This document shows, in pieces, positions 34,967 to 42,866 of a stretch of DNA of 64,000 nucleotides (the first letter of the stretch is position 1; every line of letters starts with the position of its first letter). A model generated the notes under the pieces. It saw nothing but the letters and a program-made list of their open reading frames with translations. It did no database searches and was not told where the DNA came from. The stretch spans positions 154,796 through 218,795 of the forward strand of contig CAZGMK010000001.1 in assembly GCA_964526835.1 (NCBI GenBank). The letters run 5' to 3'. This DNA is from DAOSXA01 sp964526835 (GTDB lineage: Bacteria > Zixibacteria > MSB-5A5 > GN15 > FEB-12). Both the position numbers and the translations under genes were made by a program.

Positions 34967-35428
34967 ATGAGAGATTGGTATCACAATCTGGTTGTACGCA
35001 GCGCCGGTTTCACTCTCGTTGAGCTTGTCATAATCATCGTCATCCTGGGTATCGTGGCTGCGGTCGCGGTACCCCGCTTCGCGGACATGGCGGATAGTTC
35101 CCGGCGCACCGCAACGCTTCAGGAAATGCAGTCGTTGCGACGCGCCATCGTGGGTAATCCAGACGTCGTGGCCGGCGGCCAGTTGATTGACCGCGGCTTT
35201 GAAGGCGATGTCGGAAAGCCTCCGGACCGGCTGGAGGATCTGGTCAGCCGACCCGACTCTATTGCTCCTTACGATCCAGTCATTCGCGGGGGATGGAACG
35301 GGCCCTACATCGACGGCACGGCGGCGAGCTACCTGAACGACTCCTGGGACCAAACCTACGGTTACGATCCGGCGGCTCGCCGGATAGTATCTAACGGCGG
35401 CGGCGACAGCATTGTAGTGGTTTTCTGA
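34967..35428 (+). CDS. Type IV prepilin / pseudopilin 2
   Basis: A 153-residue precursor with a 14-residue basic leader and cleavage after Gly14 (G-FTLVELVIIIVILGI). The hydrophobic segment is almost identical to that of prepilin 1, while the globular parts differ (WNGPYIDGTAASYLNDSWDQTYGYDP resembles the GspG-type core with its loop near the C-terminus). The GspG calcium-site pattern is more visible here than in prepilin 1. Starts 27 bp after prepilin 1. Confidence 0.92.
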   Translation: MRDWYHNLVVRSAGFTLVELVIIIVILGIVAAVAVPRFADMADSSRRTATLQEMQSLRRAIVGNPDVVAGGQLIDRGFEGDVGKPPDRLEDLVSRPDSIAPYDPVIRGGWNGPYIDGTAASYLNDSWDQTYGYDPAARRIVSNGGGDSIVVVF

Positions 35429-35443
35429 TCTTGAAGGGGCTCC

Positions 35444-37069
35444 ATGGCACAGTTTGCGAAGATTATGAGTCTCGGTCGAAGGTCCAACGTAGAAGAGTCG
35501 CCTCCTGGCCCCACCCGCCGGACCGATTTCAAGGAGAAGCGGCTGGTCCCATCCCGGCGCATCGACTTCACCACGCACCTGGCCTTCGACTGGGATGACT
35601 GCCGGCTGCGGATGGTGGCGGTAAAGCGCACCGGTTGGCGGCGCAAGGTCCTGGCGACGAAGTCGATCGCTGTTCCACAGGAACTCGCGGCAGAGGCCGA
35701 TCATCAATCCTGGGTCGCCGATCAGGTTCGGCTCCTGGTCAGCCGATGGGGCCAGGGATCGCGACGAGTCTCGCTGGTCCTGGGAGGGCGTGAAACGGCT
35801 TTCCGCAGCTTTCTGATGCCGCACATGAAAGACCGCGACCTGCGAAACGCAGTCGAGTTCGAGGCCCGCGAGCAACTGCCTTTCCCGACCGAGCGCTGCC
35901 AGCTCGGCTATCGCCTCACCAGTCAATTGGTTCGCAAGGACGGTCCATCGCGCCTGCGGCTGGCGATGCACGCCGCCACTTCCGATTTTGTCGCCGGACA
36001 ACTCGAGCCGTTTCGCAGGGCCGGCATCGAGGTACACGACGTGTGCCATGCCCCGGATCTTACCGGCCTGCTTCTGCGGGAGTTACGGGACGATTCGACC
36101 GGCGACCAGACGTGCACCCTGGTTGACTTAAGCCATGATGCCTGCCGGATCTCTTTCTACCGAGACGCTGCGCTGGAATTCTCGCTGGTCAATGCCATTG
36201 GCGCCTCCCCGATTGGCGAGTTCACGGACGGCACTACCCTTGAAGCATTTGCCGATTCGCTAATCCGCGAAATCCAAACATCGCAGGACTACTACCTGGG
36301 TCAGTTCGGGAAGGACCTGTCGAGCAATGTCCACCTATGCGGCGATTGGCCAACGGTAGTCGGTCTCTGTAGACTCCTCGATGGGCGATCGAACCTTAAC
36401 TTTGCACCGTTTCCCGTCGAGAAACTGCCGATTTCAATTGATACCGACACCAGGCACCAGGACTGGCTGAGCATGATTCCCCTGGTTGGAGCCGCCGGAA
36501 GCGCCTATCGGGGGGTCAACCTGTTGCCGCAGAAGGACCGCAGACAACTGCGGGAGAAGCAACTCGGCCAGTGGGTTCGCACGGGGGCGGTTCTCCTTAT
36601 GCTGGTCATGCTCGCTGGTTGGGGCGCCGCAGAGTATCGCAACCGCCTGGTCGCGGCGCGGGCGGACCAGTCCGAGAGCCGATTGACACGCCTGAAGGGA
36701 TCGGAAGTCTACAGAACCTATCATGCCCTGAAGAGGCAGATCATGGCGGACCAGGCATACCTGGAGTTGGCTCGCAAGGTCCCCACCTCATTCCACCTGG
36801 CGCTCAAGAATCTGTCTCGCGTCGTGCCCGAAAGTGTAACACTGACGTCAATGCAGTTTCTTCCGTCAGAACCAGAACACACTCTTTCCATAGCCGGCAT
36901 CGTGAGATCATCCGACATCCCGCCGGAGATAATCTTGGCTGAGCTGGTCGCCGACCTTAGAGCCTCCCCGTTCTTTGCCGGTGTAACTATTCTGCGCCAC
37001 ACCAAGAGCCGCGGCGAAGACGGTTTCACGATGAAGTTCCATCTCGGAATGGAGGGTATTGCGTCGTGA
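35444..37069 (+). CDS. PilM-PilN fusion (GspL-like)
   Basis: A 541-residue protein joining an actin-like PilM part (about residues 45-370; LAFDWDDCRLRMVAV, LRNAVEFEAREQLPFPTE, TLVDLSHDACRISFY) to a single membrane helix (about residues 382-400, TGAVLLMLVMLAGWGAAEY) and a PilN-like periplasmic domain (VPTSFHLALKNLSRVVPESVTLTSM). In most type IV pilus systems these are separate proteins; in type II secretion GspL combines both, so this is a GspL-like arrangement. Its stop overlaps the GTG start of the next gene. Confidence 0.85.
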   Translation: MAQFAKIMSLGRRSNVEESPPGPTRRTDFKEKRLVPSRRIDFTTHLAFDWDDCRLRMVAVKRTGWRRKVLATKSIAVPQELAAEADHQSWVADQVRLLVSRWGQGSRRVSLVLGGRETAFRSFLMPHMKDRDLRNAVEFEAREQLPFPTERCQLGYRLTSQLVRKDGPSRLRLAMHAATSDFVAGQLEPFRRAGIEVHDVCHAPDLTGLLLRELRDDSTGDQTCTLVDLSHDACRISFYRDAALEFSLVNAIGASPIGEFTDGTTLEAFADSLIREIQTSQDYYLGQFGKDLSSNVHLCGDWPTVVGLCRLLDGRSNLNFAPFPVEKLPISIDTDTRHQDWLSMIPLVGAAGSAYRGVNLLPQKDRRQLREKQLGQWVRTGAVLLMLVMLAGWGAAEYRNRLVAARADQSESRLTRLKGSEVYRTYHALKRQIMADQAYLELARKVPTSFHLALKNLSRVVPESVTLTSMQFLPSEPEHTLSIAGIVRSSDIPPEIILAELVADLRASPFFAGVTILRHTKSRGEDGFTMKFHLGMEGIAS

Positions 37070-37629
37070 ACAGGACGACCGCCTTCTATATCGCCGGGGC
37101 TGTGGCATCCGCCCTACTCTGGCATTTCTTCGCATATATTCCGGTGGTCCAGCAAACCAACGCCAGCCAGCAGCGCCTGCAAGAGGCCGAGGAGCAACTG
37201 GCTGACTTCGAGCAAACGATTCTTGACCTGCCGCAATACCTGGATACAAAGAAGCGGCTCGAACGATTTCGGGAGAGCCTGAATTCGCGGCTTTACGCCA
37301 AGGGCGACATTCTTCAACTCTTCCGCAGGCTCAGCTTGGAGGCCGGACAAAGGAAACTAACGGTCGTAGAGATCACACCTCCCCTGACCGAACTGCTGCA
37401 ACTGAATGAGAGCGGTTCCGCCATATCAGCCCCCGAGTTCATGAATGTCACGTTGGATCTTGAGGGGGGCTACGTGGATTTCGGTCAGTATGTCCGATTT
37501 GTCGAGCAGGCTGACTTCTGCCACGGACTCAACCTCTGCGAGATTACGACCGGCGATGAGAAGGACGGAATGGCTCGGCTGCGCCTGGGTTTCAAGGCTC
37601 TGCTTGGCGGCGGACAGGAGGGCTCATGA
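37066..37629 (+). CDS. PilO/GspM-like inner-membrane protein
   Basis: A 187-residue bitopic protein: one N-terminal helix (about residues 6-24), a coiled coil (NASQQRLQEAEEQLADFEQTILDLPQYLDTKKRLERFRE is split over residues 32-70) and a ferredoxin-like periplasmic domain. This is the PilO/GspM layout. The start is GTG 37066, overlapping the previous stop by 4 bp; the stop overlaps the next ATG by 4 bp, so translation of the three genes is coupled. Confidence 0.78.
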   Translation: MNRTTAFYIAGAVASALLWHFFAYIPVVQQTNASQQRLQEAEEQLADFEQTILDLPQYLDTKKRLERFRESLNSRLYAKGDILQLFRRLSLEAGQRKLTVVEITPPLTELLQLNESGSAISAPEFMNVTLDLEGGYVDFGQYVRFVEQADFCHGLNLCEITTGDEKDGMARLRLGFKALLGGGQEGS

Positions 37630-38069
37630 CCGAGAAAACCAGGAAGAGGATCGTCTATCTCGCGCTGGGGGCGGCAGTCATCTACGGCCTGGCCAATCTC
37701 GATCTCAAACGCCAAAGACCGGCCTTGCCGGTTCCTGCAGAGGACTACCTGGAATCGTCGGGCCCCACCGCCACCCGGGCGTCATCACCGCGGCTCAGCG
37801 TTGATCTCGATTCGATTGAGGCGTTACCATGGGGCAAGGATCCGTTTCGACTCGGCCCGCGAAAGGCCCCGGCCGCGGCCCCGGAGACCGTCACCTTTGA
37901 GCTGTCGGGAATCGTATACAGCCCCGATGCGCCGATGGCAATCATCAACTCTCGTCCTGTCAGGACCGGCGATGTGGTTAATCGGGCGAAAGTCGTCGGG
38001 ATCGACCGGACAACGGTTACGCTTGAGTATCAGGGCAAAACTGTGAAATTGACAGTTAGTAAAGGGTAG
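37626..38069 (+). CDS. PilP/GspC-like protein
   Basis: A 147-residue protein with an N-terminal membrane helix (about residues 7-23), a proline/serine-rich linker and a C-terminal homology-region-like beta domain (FELSGIVYSPDAPMAIINSRPVRTGDVVNRAKVVGI). This is what links the inner-membrane complex to the secretin in both type II secretion (GspC) and type IV pili (PilP). It lies directly before the secretin gene, with a 4-bp gap. Confidence 0.75.
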   Translation: MTEKTRKRIVYLALGAAVIYGLANLDLKRQRPALPVPAEDYLESSGPTATRASSPRLSVDLDSIEALPWGKDPFRLGPRKAPAAAPETVTFELSGIVYSPDAPMAIINSRPVRTGDVVNRAKVVGIDRTTVTLEYQGKTVKLTVSKG

Positions 38070-38073
38070 CGAT

Positions 38074-39372
38074 ATGGTTCGATCATTGGTTCTCGTCCTG
38101 ATCGTGGTTCTGGTGGCAGCGATCCCTGCCCCCACGAACCCACTCAACAGCGGCAAACTGATATCGCTTGATCTGGAGGAGGCGCCGATCGGGACGGTGC
38201 TGTCGATGATCGCCCGGCAGAACGGCTTGAACATAGTCGTCTCGGGCGAAGTTAGTGGATTGGTAACCCTGAATCTCAAGGATGTTGATATCGACATTGC
38301 CCTTCAGGCTATCCTCTCCCCCAGCGGCTACAATTACTATGTCCGGGGCAGCGTGATAGTAGTTAAGCCGGTGGAGATGTACGCCGCCGGTGAGACTTCT
38401 TCGCGCCTGGTGACTCTGAGATACCAGGATGCCGGGAGTGTGAAGGCGGCGCTGGATCCGCGGGTGACACCCAAGGGCTCTGTCGTGGTACTGGACAGGC
38501 CCAACAACGACGGGTCGTTTACCCCAAACCAGATACTAATCAGTGACTTACCATCGGTGGTTGACGAGTTGACTGAACTCGCCAACGCTATGGATTCAGC
38601 CCAGCGATTGATCTCCATTGAGGTTAAGATCATCGAAAGCAAAGTTGATGACCAAACCAAACTCGGTTTCAATTGGCCGAACCAGGCAGGCGTCAACCTG
38701 GGCGCATCCTCGTCGGCCGACGAGTCGTCCGCTGACGGTGCTGAGAGCGCAGGCGGAGAGGCGCTGGACTTCTACGCCGGGTCATACAATCCGAACAGCG
38801 GCAACTGGACCTGGGGAACGCTGTCGGTTGACCAGGTCAGCATGGTTCTCGATATGCTCAATCAGAGCGGGCGCAGCAAGCTGATTTCGGATCCTCACCT
38901 GACGACGCTCGAAAACCACCAGGCCAAAATCGCGGTCCAGACAGTGATTCCCATTCCAACGGTTAACCGCTTCACTGAAGGCGCCGCGGTTACCGACATT
39001 CTGACTTTCCAGGACCAGGAGGTCGGCATATCACTGCTGGTCACGCCGCGGGTAAGCGAGCCCGGACGCATTACGCTGGATGTATTCCCTGAGGTGGAAG
39101 ACATCATCGGTTACAGCGGTCCAGCCGAGAATCGCAAGCCGATTACGGCCTCGCGATCAATCCGCACTCGGGTTACGGTAAATGACGGTGAAACCGTGGC
39201 GTTGGGGGGGCTGCTTAAGGAGGATGAAATCGTAACCGAAAGCAAGGTCCCGATTCTGGGTCAAATCCCCCTTCTGGGCCGCATCCTGTTCACCAGCAAA
39301 TCAACCGAGAAGGCCACCACCGATCTGTTGATCCTGATAACTCCCCGCATCATACCGAATCCGGCGGGTTAG
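38074..39372 (+). CDS. Secretin (GspD/PilQ family)
   Basis: A 432-residue outer-membrane secretin: signal peptide (about residues 1-23), STN/N0-like domain (KLISLDLEEAPIGTVLSMIARQNGLNIVVS), one N1/N3-like domain (LVTLRYQDAGSVKAAL), and the C-terminal secretin domain with the gate region, ETVALGGLLKEDEIVTESKVPILGQIPLLGRILFTSKS and LLILITPRII. It is much shorter than typical GspD or PilQ (about 650-750), having fewer N domains. Its stop overlaps the stop of the convergent DoxX-like gene by 4 bp. Confidence 0.94.
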   Translation: MVRSLVLVLIVVLVAAIPAPTNPLNSGKLISLDLEEAPIGTVLSMIARQNGLNIVVSGEVSGLVTLNLKDVDIDIALQAILSPSGYNYYVRGSVIVVKPVEMYAAGETSSRLVTLRYQDAGSVKAALDPRVTPKGSVVVLDRPNNDGSFTPNQILISDLPSVVDELTELANAMDSAQRLISIEVKIIESKVDDQTKLGFNWPNQAGVNLGASSSADESSADGAESAGGEALDFYAGSYNPNSGNWTWGTLSVDQVSMVLDMLNQSGRSKLISDPHLTTLENHQAKIAVQTVIPIPTVNRFTEGAAVTDILTFQDQEVGISLLVTPRVSEPGRITLDVFPEVEDIIGYSGPAENRKPITASRSIRTRVTVNDGETVALGGLLKEDEIVTESKVPILGQIPLLGRILFTSKSTEKATTDLLILITPRIIPNPAG

Positions 39373-39815
39373 TGTCTCTTGAGCATCCAGCGCCGCGAGC
39401 GGGTGAACCAAAGCTGAAGAGTCATCACCAGCAGCACCAGGTCATACCACAGCGTGTTCAGCGCCGACTGGCTCGATTCCTTGCCGGGCTTGAAACAGCC
39501 GCAGTCAATGTCGATGCCGCGAGCTGCGGCTGATATCAGCGCAATCATGAACATGATCACCATCAGGTTCACCAGCAGTACTGCCCCGCGAAAATAGATA
39601 CCCAGGATGAGACACAGGCCGACGATCAACTCGACCCAGGGCAATAGCAGGGCCATCGCGTTAATCAAATCCCCAGGCACCATATGGTAGTACCAGATGG
39701 AGCGAGCGAACAAGCCCGGTTCTACGATCTTGTAGAAGGAAGCGACGACAAATGAGGCTCCGACAAACAGCCGGAAGGCCATAGTCAGCCAGTGATTGTC
39801 AATTACTCGCCGCAA
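39369..39815 (-). CDS. DoxX/MauE-family membrane protein
   Basis: A 148-residue membrane protein with four hydrophobic helices (about residues 10-28, 48-70, 76-96, 117-136) and the loop GIDIDCGCFKPG. MauE/DoxX-type proteins take part in thiol or sulfide redox at the membrane; the two cysteines in DCGC fit a redox function. Its start overlaps the rhodanese gene by 13 bp, so the pair is coupled. Confidence 0.82.
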   Translation of the reverse strand: MRRVIDNHWLTMAFRLFVGASFVVASFYKIVEPGLFARSIWYYHMVPGDLINAMALLLPWVELIVGLCLILGIYFRGAVLLVNLMVIMFMIALISAAARGIDIDCGCFKPGKESSQSALNTLWYDLVLLVMTLQLWFTRSRRWMLKRH

Positions 39816-40333
39816 TCTTCATCCCTCACTTCCATCTCGCCGCTGAAGCGCTTCCACTCGCGGGAGCCGCCGTAGAAGATCGCGACGTTGGTATAGCCGA
39901 AACTCTGAAGGTTGCGGGCCAGATGCACGGAGACATCGCATTCTTCCCCAGAGCAGAAGACCACGATCCTGTGATCCTTGTCGATCCCTCCTAGCGCCGA
40001 ATCAAAATACGGGGTCAAGTCCCGGGTCTCGGGCAGTTCATCGAAGGGGACATTGATCGCGCCCGGTATGGTACCGCACCTGAACTCCCACGGCTCGCGA
40101 GCATCCACGAATACCGCCCCCTCCTGGTGATCCATCTGAGCTACCCCCCATGGAATATAGGGTGGGTCGCCCTCATCCACTTCGGGCGGCACAACCGGCG
40201 TATCGCGATCCAGATCTATGTCAGGATAATCGCCAACCCAATCGATGGCGTTGGGTGAAACCAGATTCACCGCCACGGCCGCCACTGAGGAGATCACCAG
40301 CAGGATCAGGGCTTGTTTTAGAGCAATTCTCAT
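39803..40333 (-). CDS. Membrane-anchored rhodanese-domain protein
   Basis: A 176-residue protein with an N-terminal signal anchor (about residues 7-26) and a periplasmic rhodanese domain: FVDAREPWEFRCGTIPGAINVP and the active loop CSGEECDV with catalytic Cys127, then FYGGSREWKRFSG. Rhodaneses move sulfane sulfur. Coupled to the DoxX/MauE protein, it suggests a small periplasmic sulfur or thiol-redox module. A TATAAT box lies on the minus strand around 40360, but no good -35 was found. Confidence 0.88.
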   Translation of the reverse strand: MRIALKQALILLVISSVAAVAVNLVSPNAIDWVGDYPDIDLDRDTPVVPPEVDEGDPPYIPWGVAQMDHQEGAVFVDAREPWEFRCGTIPGAINVPFDELPETRDLTPYFDSALGGIDKDHRIVVFCSGEECDVSVHLARNLQSFGYTNVAIFYGGSREWKRFSGEMEVRDEDCGE

Positions 40334-40608
40334 CGGCGACCTTGGTTTTCCGTACTTCCCAATTATACTGCCGTCAACGGGCCGGGTTCGCGACTATAGA
40401 GCGCCAGACGGCGCAATCAGACCCGAATAAAGCCGCATATACAAACCGAGTCAAGAACCAACCGGGGCCTATGACCGGAATGTAGGAAATCTGGATCGGG
40501 GGGTGCGGGTAGACGCATCAGGGAGAGCCTGCGGTGATATCGTCGAAGCCTGGTGAGGTATACCGGTGGGCCAGGGGTTGCTGGCACGGCCTCCAAGGGA
40601 TGGGAAAT
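40334..40608. other. Intergenic stretch upstream of the rhodanese gene
   Basis: About 275 bp with no supported gene. It would hold the promoter of the leftward rhodanese-DoxX pair and the 3' end of the small basic-protein transcript, which ends at the hairpin 40616-40642. Confidence 0.5.
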
Positions 40609-40615
40609 AAAAGAA

Positions 40616-40642
40616 GCGGCTCCTTAGCCCCAACGGAACCGC
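40616..40642 (-). terminator. Rho-independent terminator of the small basic-protein gene
   Basis: On the minus strand GCGGTTCC and GGAGCCGC form an 8-bp stem (one U-G pair) and are followed by TTCTTTTATTT. It lies about 80 bp after the stop at 40721. Confidence 0.75.
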
Positions 40643-40720
40643 CTCAAGGTAATTCGCCTGAACTTTGATCAGGGCTCGGATTTGCTGGCCCCGGTTCTAT
40701 TTGCGGTAGCGGGTACCCAT

Positions 40721-40903
40721 TTACAGCAGACCGTGCTCAGGCCGTTCCTGCATCCGGGCTGTGATCAACGCGTAGCGTCCGCGCAGAATCTTGCCTACGA
40801 CGCGGTTGAATTTGGACGGCGAAAGCATCTGCAGACTATAGGAGTGCCAGCAATCCTTTTCGCCCATCTTGGCGAACTTCTCTTTTCGTCTTCTCTTTGG
40901 CAT
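40721..40903 (-). CDS. Small basic protein of unknown function
   Basis: A 60-residue, strongly basic protein (MPKRRRKEKFAKMGEKDCWH start) with no family that I recognise. Support for a real gene is a strong Shine-Dalgarno AAAGGAG 8 nt before the ATG, the dedicated terminator downstream and the conserved-looking hydrophobic/basic pattern SPSKFNRVVGKILRGRYALITARM. The size and charge recall small ribosome- or nucleic-acid-binding proteins. It follows the sigma region-4 gene after a 200-bp leader. Confidence 0.7.
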   Translation of the reverse strand: MPKRRRKEKFAKMGEKDCWHSYSLQMLSPSKFNRVVGKILRGRYALITARMQERPEHGLL

Positions 40904-41104
40904 GATGCATCTCCTTTGCGAATTCCCCCCTCGATGGTCTCTTCCGGATGCCTCAACAATAGCAATGGCGGTGAGGAATCAAGAGATGCCGCGATTCCCG
41001 AATCTATTATCACCTCCTCGGGTGCTGAATCTGCTGTGTCTATTCACAACACATTGTGTCTTTCTCAAAGAGCTTTCCCACTAGATATCCTTTTGACATA
41101 CACT
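40904..41104 (-). other. 200-bp leader region before the small basic-protein gene
   Basis: It contains a second strong Shine-Dalgarno-like GAGGAGGTGAT (around 41012-41022, minus strand) not followed by a convincing start codon, and short repeats of AGACACA. A leftward frame opening at GTG 41013 runs out of phase into the gene and is not convincing. It may hold a promoter or a regulatory leader. Confidence 0.35.
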
Positions 41105-41422
41105 TCAGCTTGCGATCGCCTTCTTTAACTTGTTGATAGCCCTGTGCTTATAAATATTCACGACCTGCTGGGTGATACCGAGAATGGCCGCAATTTCCCG
41201 CTCGGTCTTTCCCATCAGATAGAAACGTATGACCTGCTGCTGGCGACGAGACAGGGTGTGGTCAATATGCCACTTCAGCTTGCTGCGGAACTTGTCAAGG
41301 GCCTGCGCCAGACCCTCGCCGCGCTCAGCATCATAGAAGACAGAATGCTCGTTGGCGAAGGATTCCAGAAAGAGCCGGTCGACCAGTACTTCAGCGAAAT
41401 CGTGGGAGGAACCGACGGTCAT
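41105..41422 (-). CDS. Lone sigma-70 region 4-type HTH protein
   Basis: A 105-residue protein. The C-terminal half LSRRQQQVIRFYLMGKTEREIAAILGITQQVVNIYKHRAINKLKKAI is a sigma region 4 / LuxR-like helix-turn-helix; the N-terminal half (FAEVLVDRLFLESFANEHSVFYDAERGEGLAQ) is helical and has no region 2. It cannot act as a complete sigma factor and could be a small regulator or phage-type late activator. It lies between a coiled-coil membrane protein gene (26 bp upstream) and the small basic-protein gene. Confidence 0.8.
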   Translation of the reverse strand: MTVGSSHDFAEVLVDRLFLESFANEHSVFYDAERGEGLAQALDKFRSKLKWHIDHTLSRRQQQVIRFYLMGKTEREIAAILGITQQVVNIYKHRAINKLKKAIAS

Positions 41423-41448
41423 CAGGCCGCACCTTATCTATTTTGTGT

Positions 41449-42030
41449 CTAATAGCTTAGGCCACTCTCTGAACGCATATCCTTAAGGCTGCCCAGAGAG
41501 ATATCGAAGTGTCTGGCAGTCTTCAGGCGGATCTCATAAAGGGCTACGCGACGCTCGTAGTCGGACAAATCGTCAGGTAACGCGTGGTATAACCGGCGGT
41601 AATGCTCGACTATCTCGGCGCGACGAGCCTCTGCGGCTGCCAATTCGGTCGAGTCGACCGGGACCACTGTCGAGTCGACGCCACCACTATTGCTGCTGTC
41701 CGCGGCCTGGGCCAAGTAGAATTCATCGACCAGGCAATCAAGCGAATCCAGTATCTCGAAGAGCGAATCAACTGTTCTGCCCCAGGTCAGTCGATTGGCC
41801 CTTAGGGAATCTGCGAATATCGAATCCTGAGCGTCGATCATCCGGCGCAGGGAGTCAACCGTGGTCTGATAACCCGCCATGCGCACTCGACCGTCCTGCA
41901 TGATAGCAGATGAGTCGCGGCCAACGGCCGACCGGCTCTCATCGCCTGAGGTACCTCGAACGCTCTTGATGTAGCTGACGGCGCCGAAAACCGCCAGCAG
42001 CAGGACTGCCAGTATAATCCGTTTGGCCAT
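41449..42030 (-). CDS. Coiled-coil membrane-anchored protein
   Basis: A 193-residue protein with an N-terminal membrane helix (about residues 4-20) and a helical, coiled-coil-prone, Asp/Ser-rich external part (TTVDSLRRMIDAQDSIFADSLRANRLTWGRTVDSLFEILDSLD lies within residues 55-100). The C-terminal third is also helical (EHYRRLYHALPDDLSDYERRVALYEIRL). No known family recognised. AAGGGT lies 7 nt before the ATG. It is placed before the region-4 protein, which suggests one transcript. Confidence 0.7.
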   Translation of the reverse strand: MAKRIILAVLLLAVFGAVSYIKSVRGTSGDESRSAVGRDSSAIMQDGRVRMAGYQTTVDSLRRMIDAQDSIFADSLRANRLTWGRTVDSLFEILDSLDCLVDEFYLAQAADSSNSGGVDSTVVPVDSTELAAAEARRAEIVEHYRRLYHALPDDLSDYERRVALYEIRLKTARHFDISLGSLKDMRSESGLSY

Positions 42031-42131
42031 TGCATACCCTTGTTGTTCGCGCAGGATACCGGCCGAGTGCGAGAAGTGTCAAGTTTGAACTGGAAACGCC
42101 GCCAGATGGTCGCGACCGCCCCCGATGTCGG

Positions 42132-42866
42132 CTATTTGCGAATACCCAGGATCAGAAATATCCACGGTCTCACCATCGACCACCAACCGATAAAGGGACG
42201 GATCTTGGTGTAGTCGCGGCCGGTTTCGGGATAGACCATCGAGACCGCCACCTCAACCATTGGGATTCGGTGCTTCAGGGCTTTGTAATGCAGATAGTAT
42301 TCCATCTCATATCGGTCCAGCCAGTTCTGCTCGATGTCGATATCGGGATGATTGAGGATCGCCAGACGGTAGGCTCGGAAACCGCAGGTTATGTCTGTTG
42401 CCATGGATCTCATGGCAAGGCTTACGAGGCGAGTGAACCAGCGAATCATCACCCGCCGGAACAGCGGCAGATTGGGAGAGCGTCCGCCCTCAAGATAACG
42501 CGATCCCTGCACGTAGTCGGCCCTGCCGTCACGGATCGGCTGCAACAGCCGCGGTATCTCGCCAGGCTGCATCTTGCCGTTCCCGGCCATGATGACAATC
42601 ACATCGTAGTTGTGCTCGCGGGCGAAGTGGATTGAGGTGCGAATTCCCGCCCCGACGCCCCGATTGGACTCGTGATGAACCACCATGTAACCGCGTCGCG
42701 CCGGGATCTGCCCCGAGTCATCGGTGGAGCCGTCGTCGACAAACAAGAGACCGTATTCAGGGTCGTCAGGGAATCGTTTGAGCAGGGCTTCCAGCCTGGG
42801 GCCTTCGTTGTAAGTGAGAACGCAGACGAGAGGACGCATAACTGAGCGGTCACTCCCGGAACTCAA
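42132..42866 (-). CDS. Family 2 glycosyltransferase (DPM1-like)
   Basis: A 244-residue cytoplasmic GT-A transferase: VLTYNEGPRLEALLKRFP, LFVDDGSTDDSGQI, NRGVGAGIRTSIHFA, VIVIMAGNGKMQPGEIPRL with the metal-binding position (here N-G-K where D-x-D/DGD is usual) and YVQGSRYLEGG. Such enzymes move sugars from nucleotide donors to polyprenyl phosphate or to a growing glycan. The DxD-position change MAGNGKM is a deviation from most DPM1-like proteins, where M-D-A-D/D-G-D is expected. It overlaps the acetyltransferase gene by 17 bp. Confidence 0.88.
   Translation of the reverse strand: MSSGSDRSVMRPLVCVLTYNEGPRLEALLKRFPDDPEYGLLFVDDGSTDDSGQIPARRGYMVVHHESNRGVGAGIRTSIHFAREHNYDVIVIMAGNGKMQPGEIPRLLQPIRDGRADYVQGSRYLEGGRSPNLPLFRRVMIRWFTRLVSLAMRSMATDITCGFRAYRLAILNHPDIDIEQNWLDRYEMEYYLHYKALKHRIPMVEVAVSMVYPETGRDYTKIRPFIGWWSMVRPWIFLILGIRK

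Noticed and set aside
34694..36049. Leftward 451-codon frame opposite the prepilin and PilM genes
   Set aside because: Antisense shadow; it spans three clearly coding rightward genes and has no recognisable domain.
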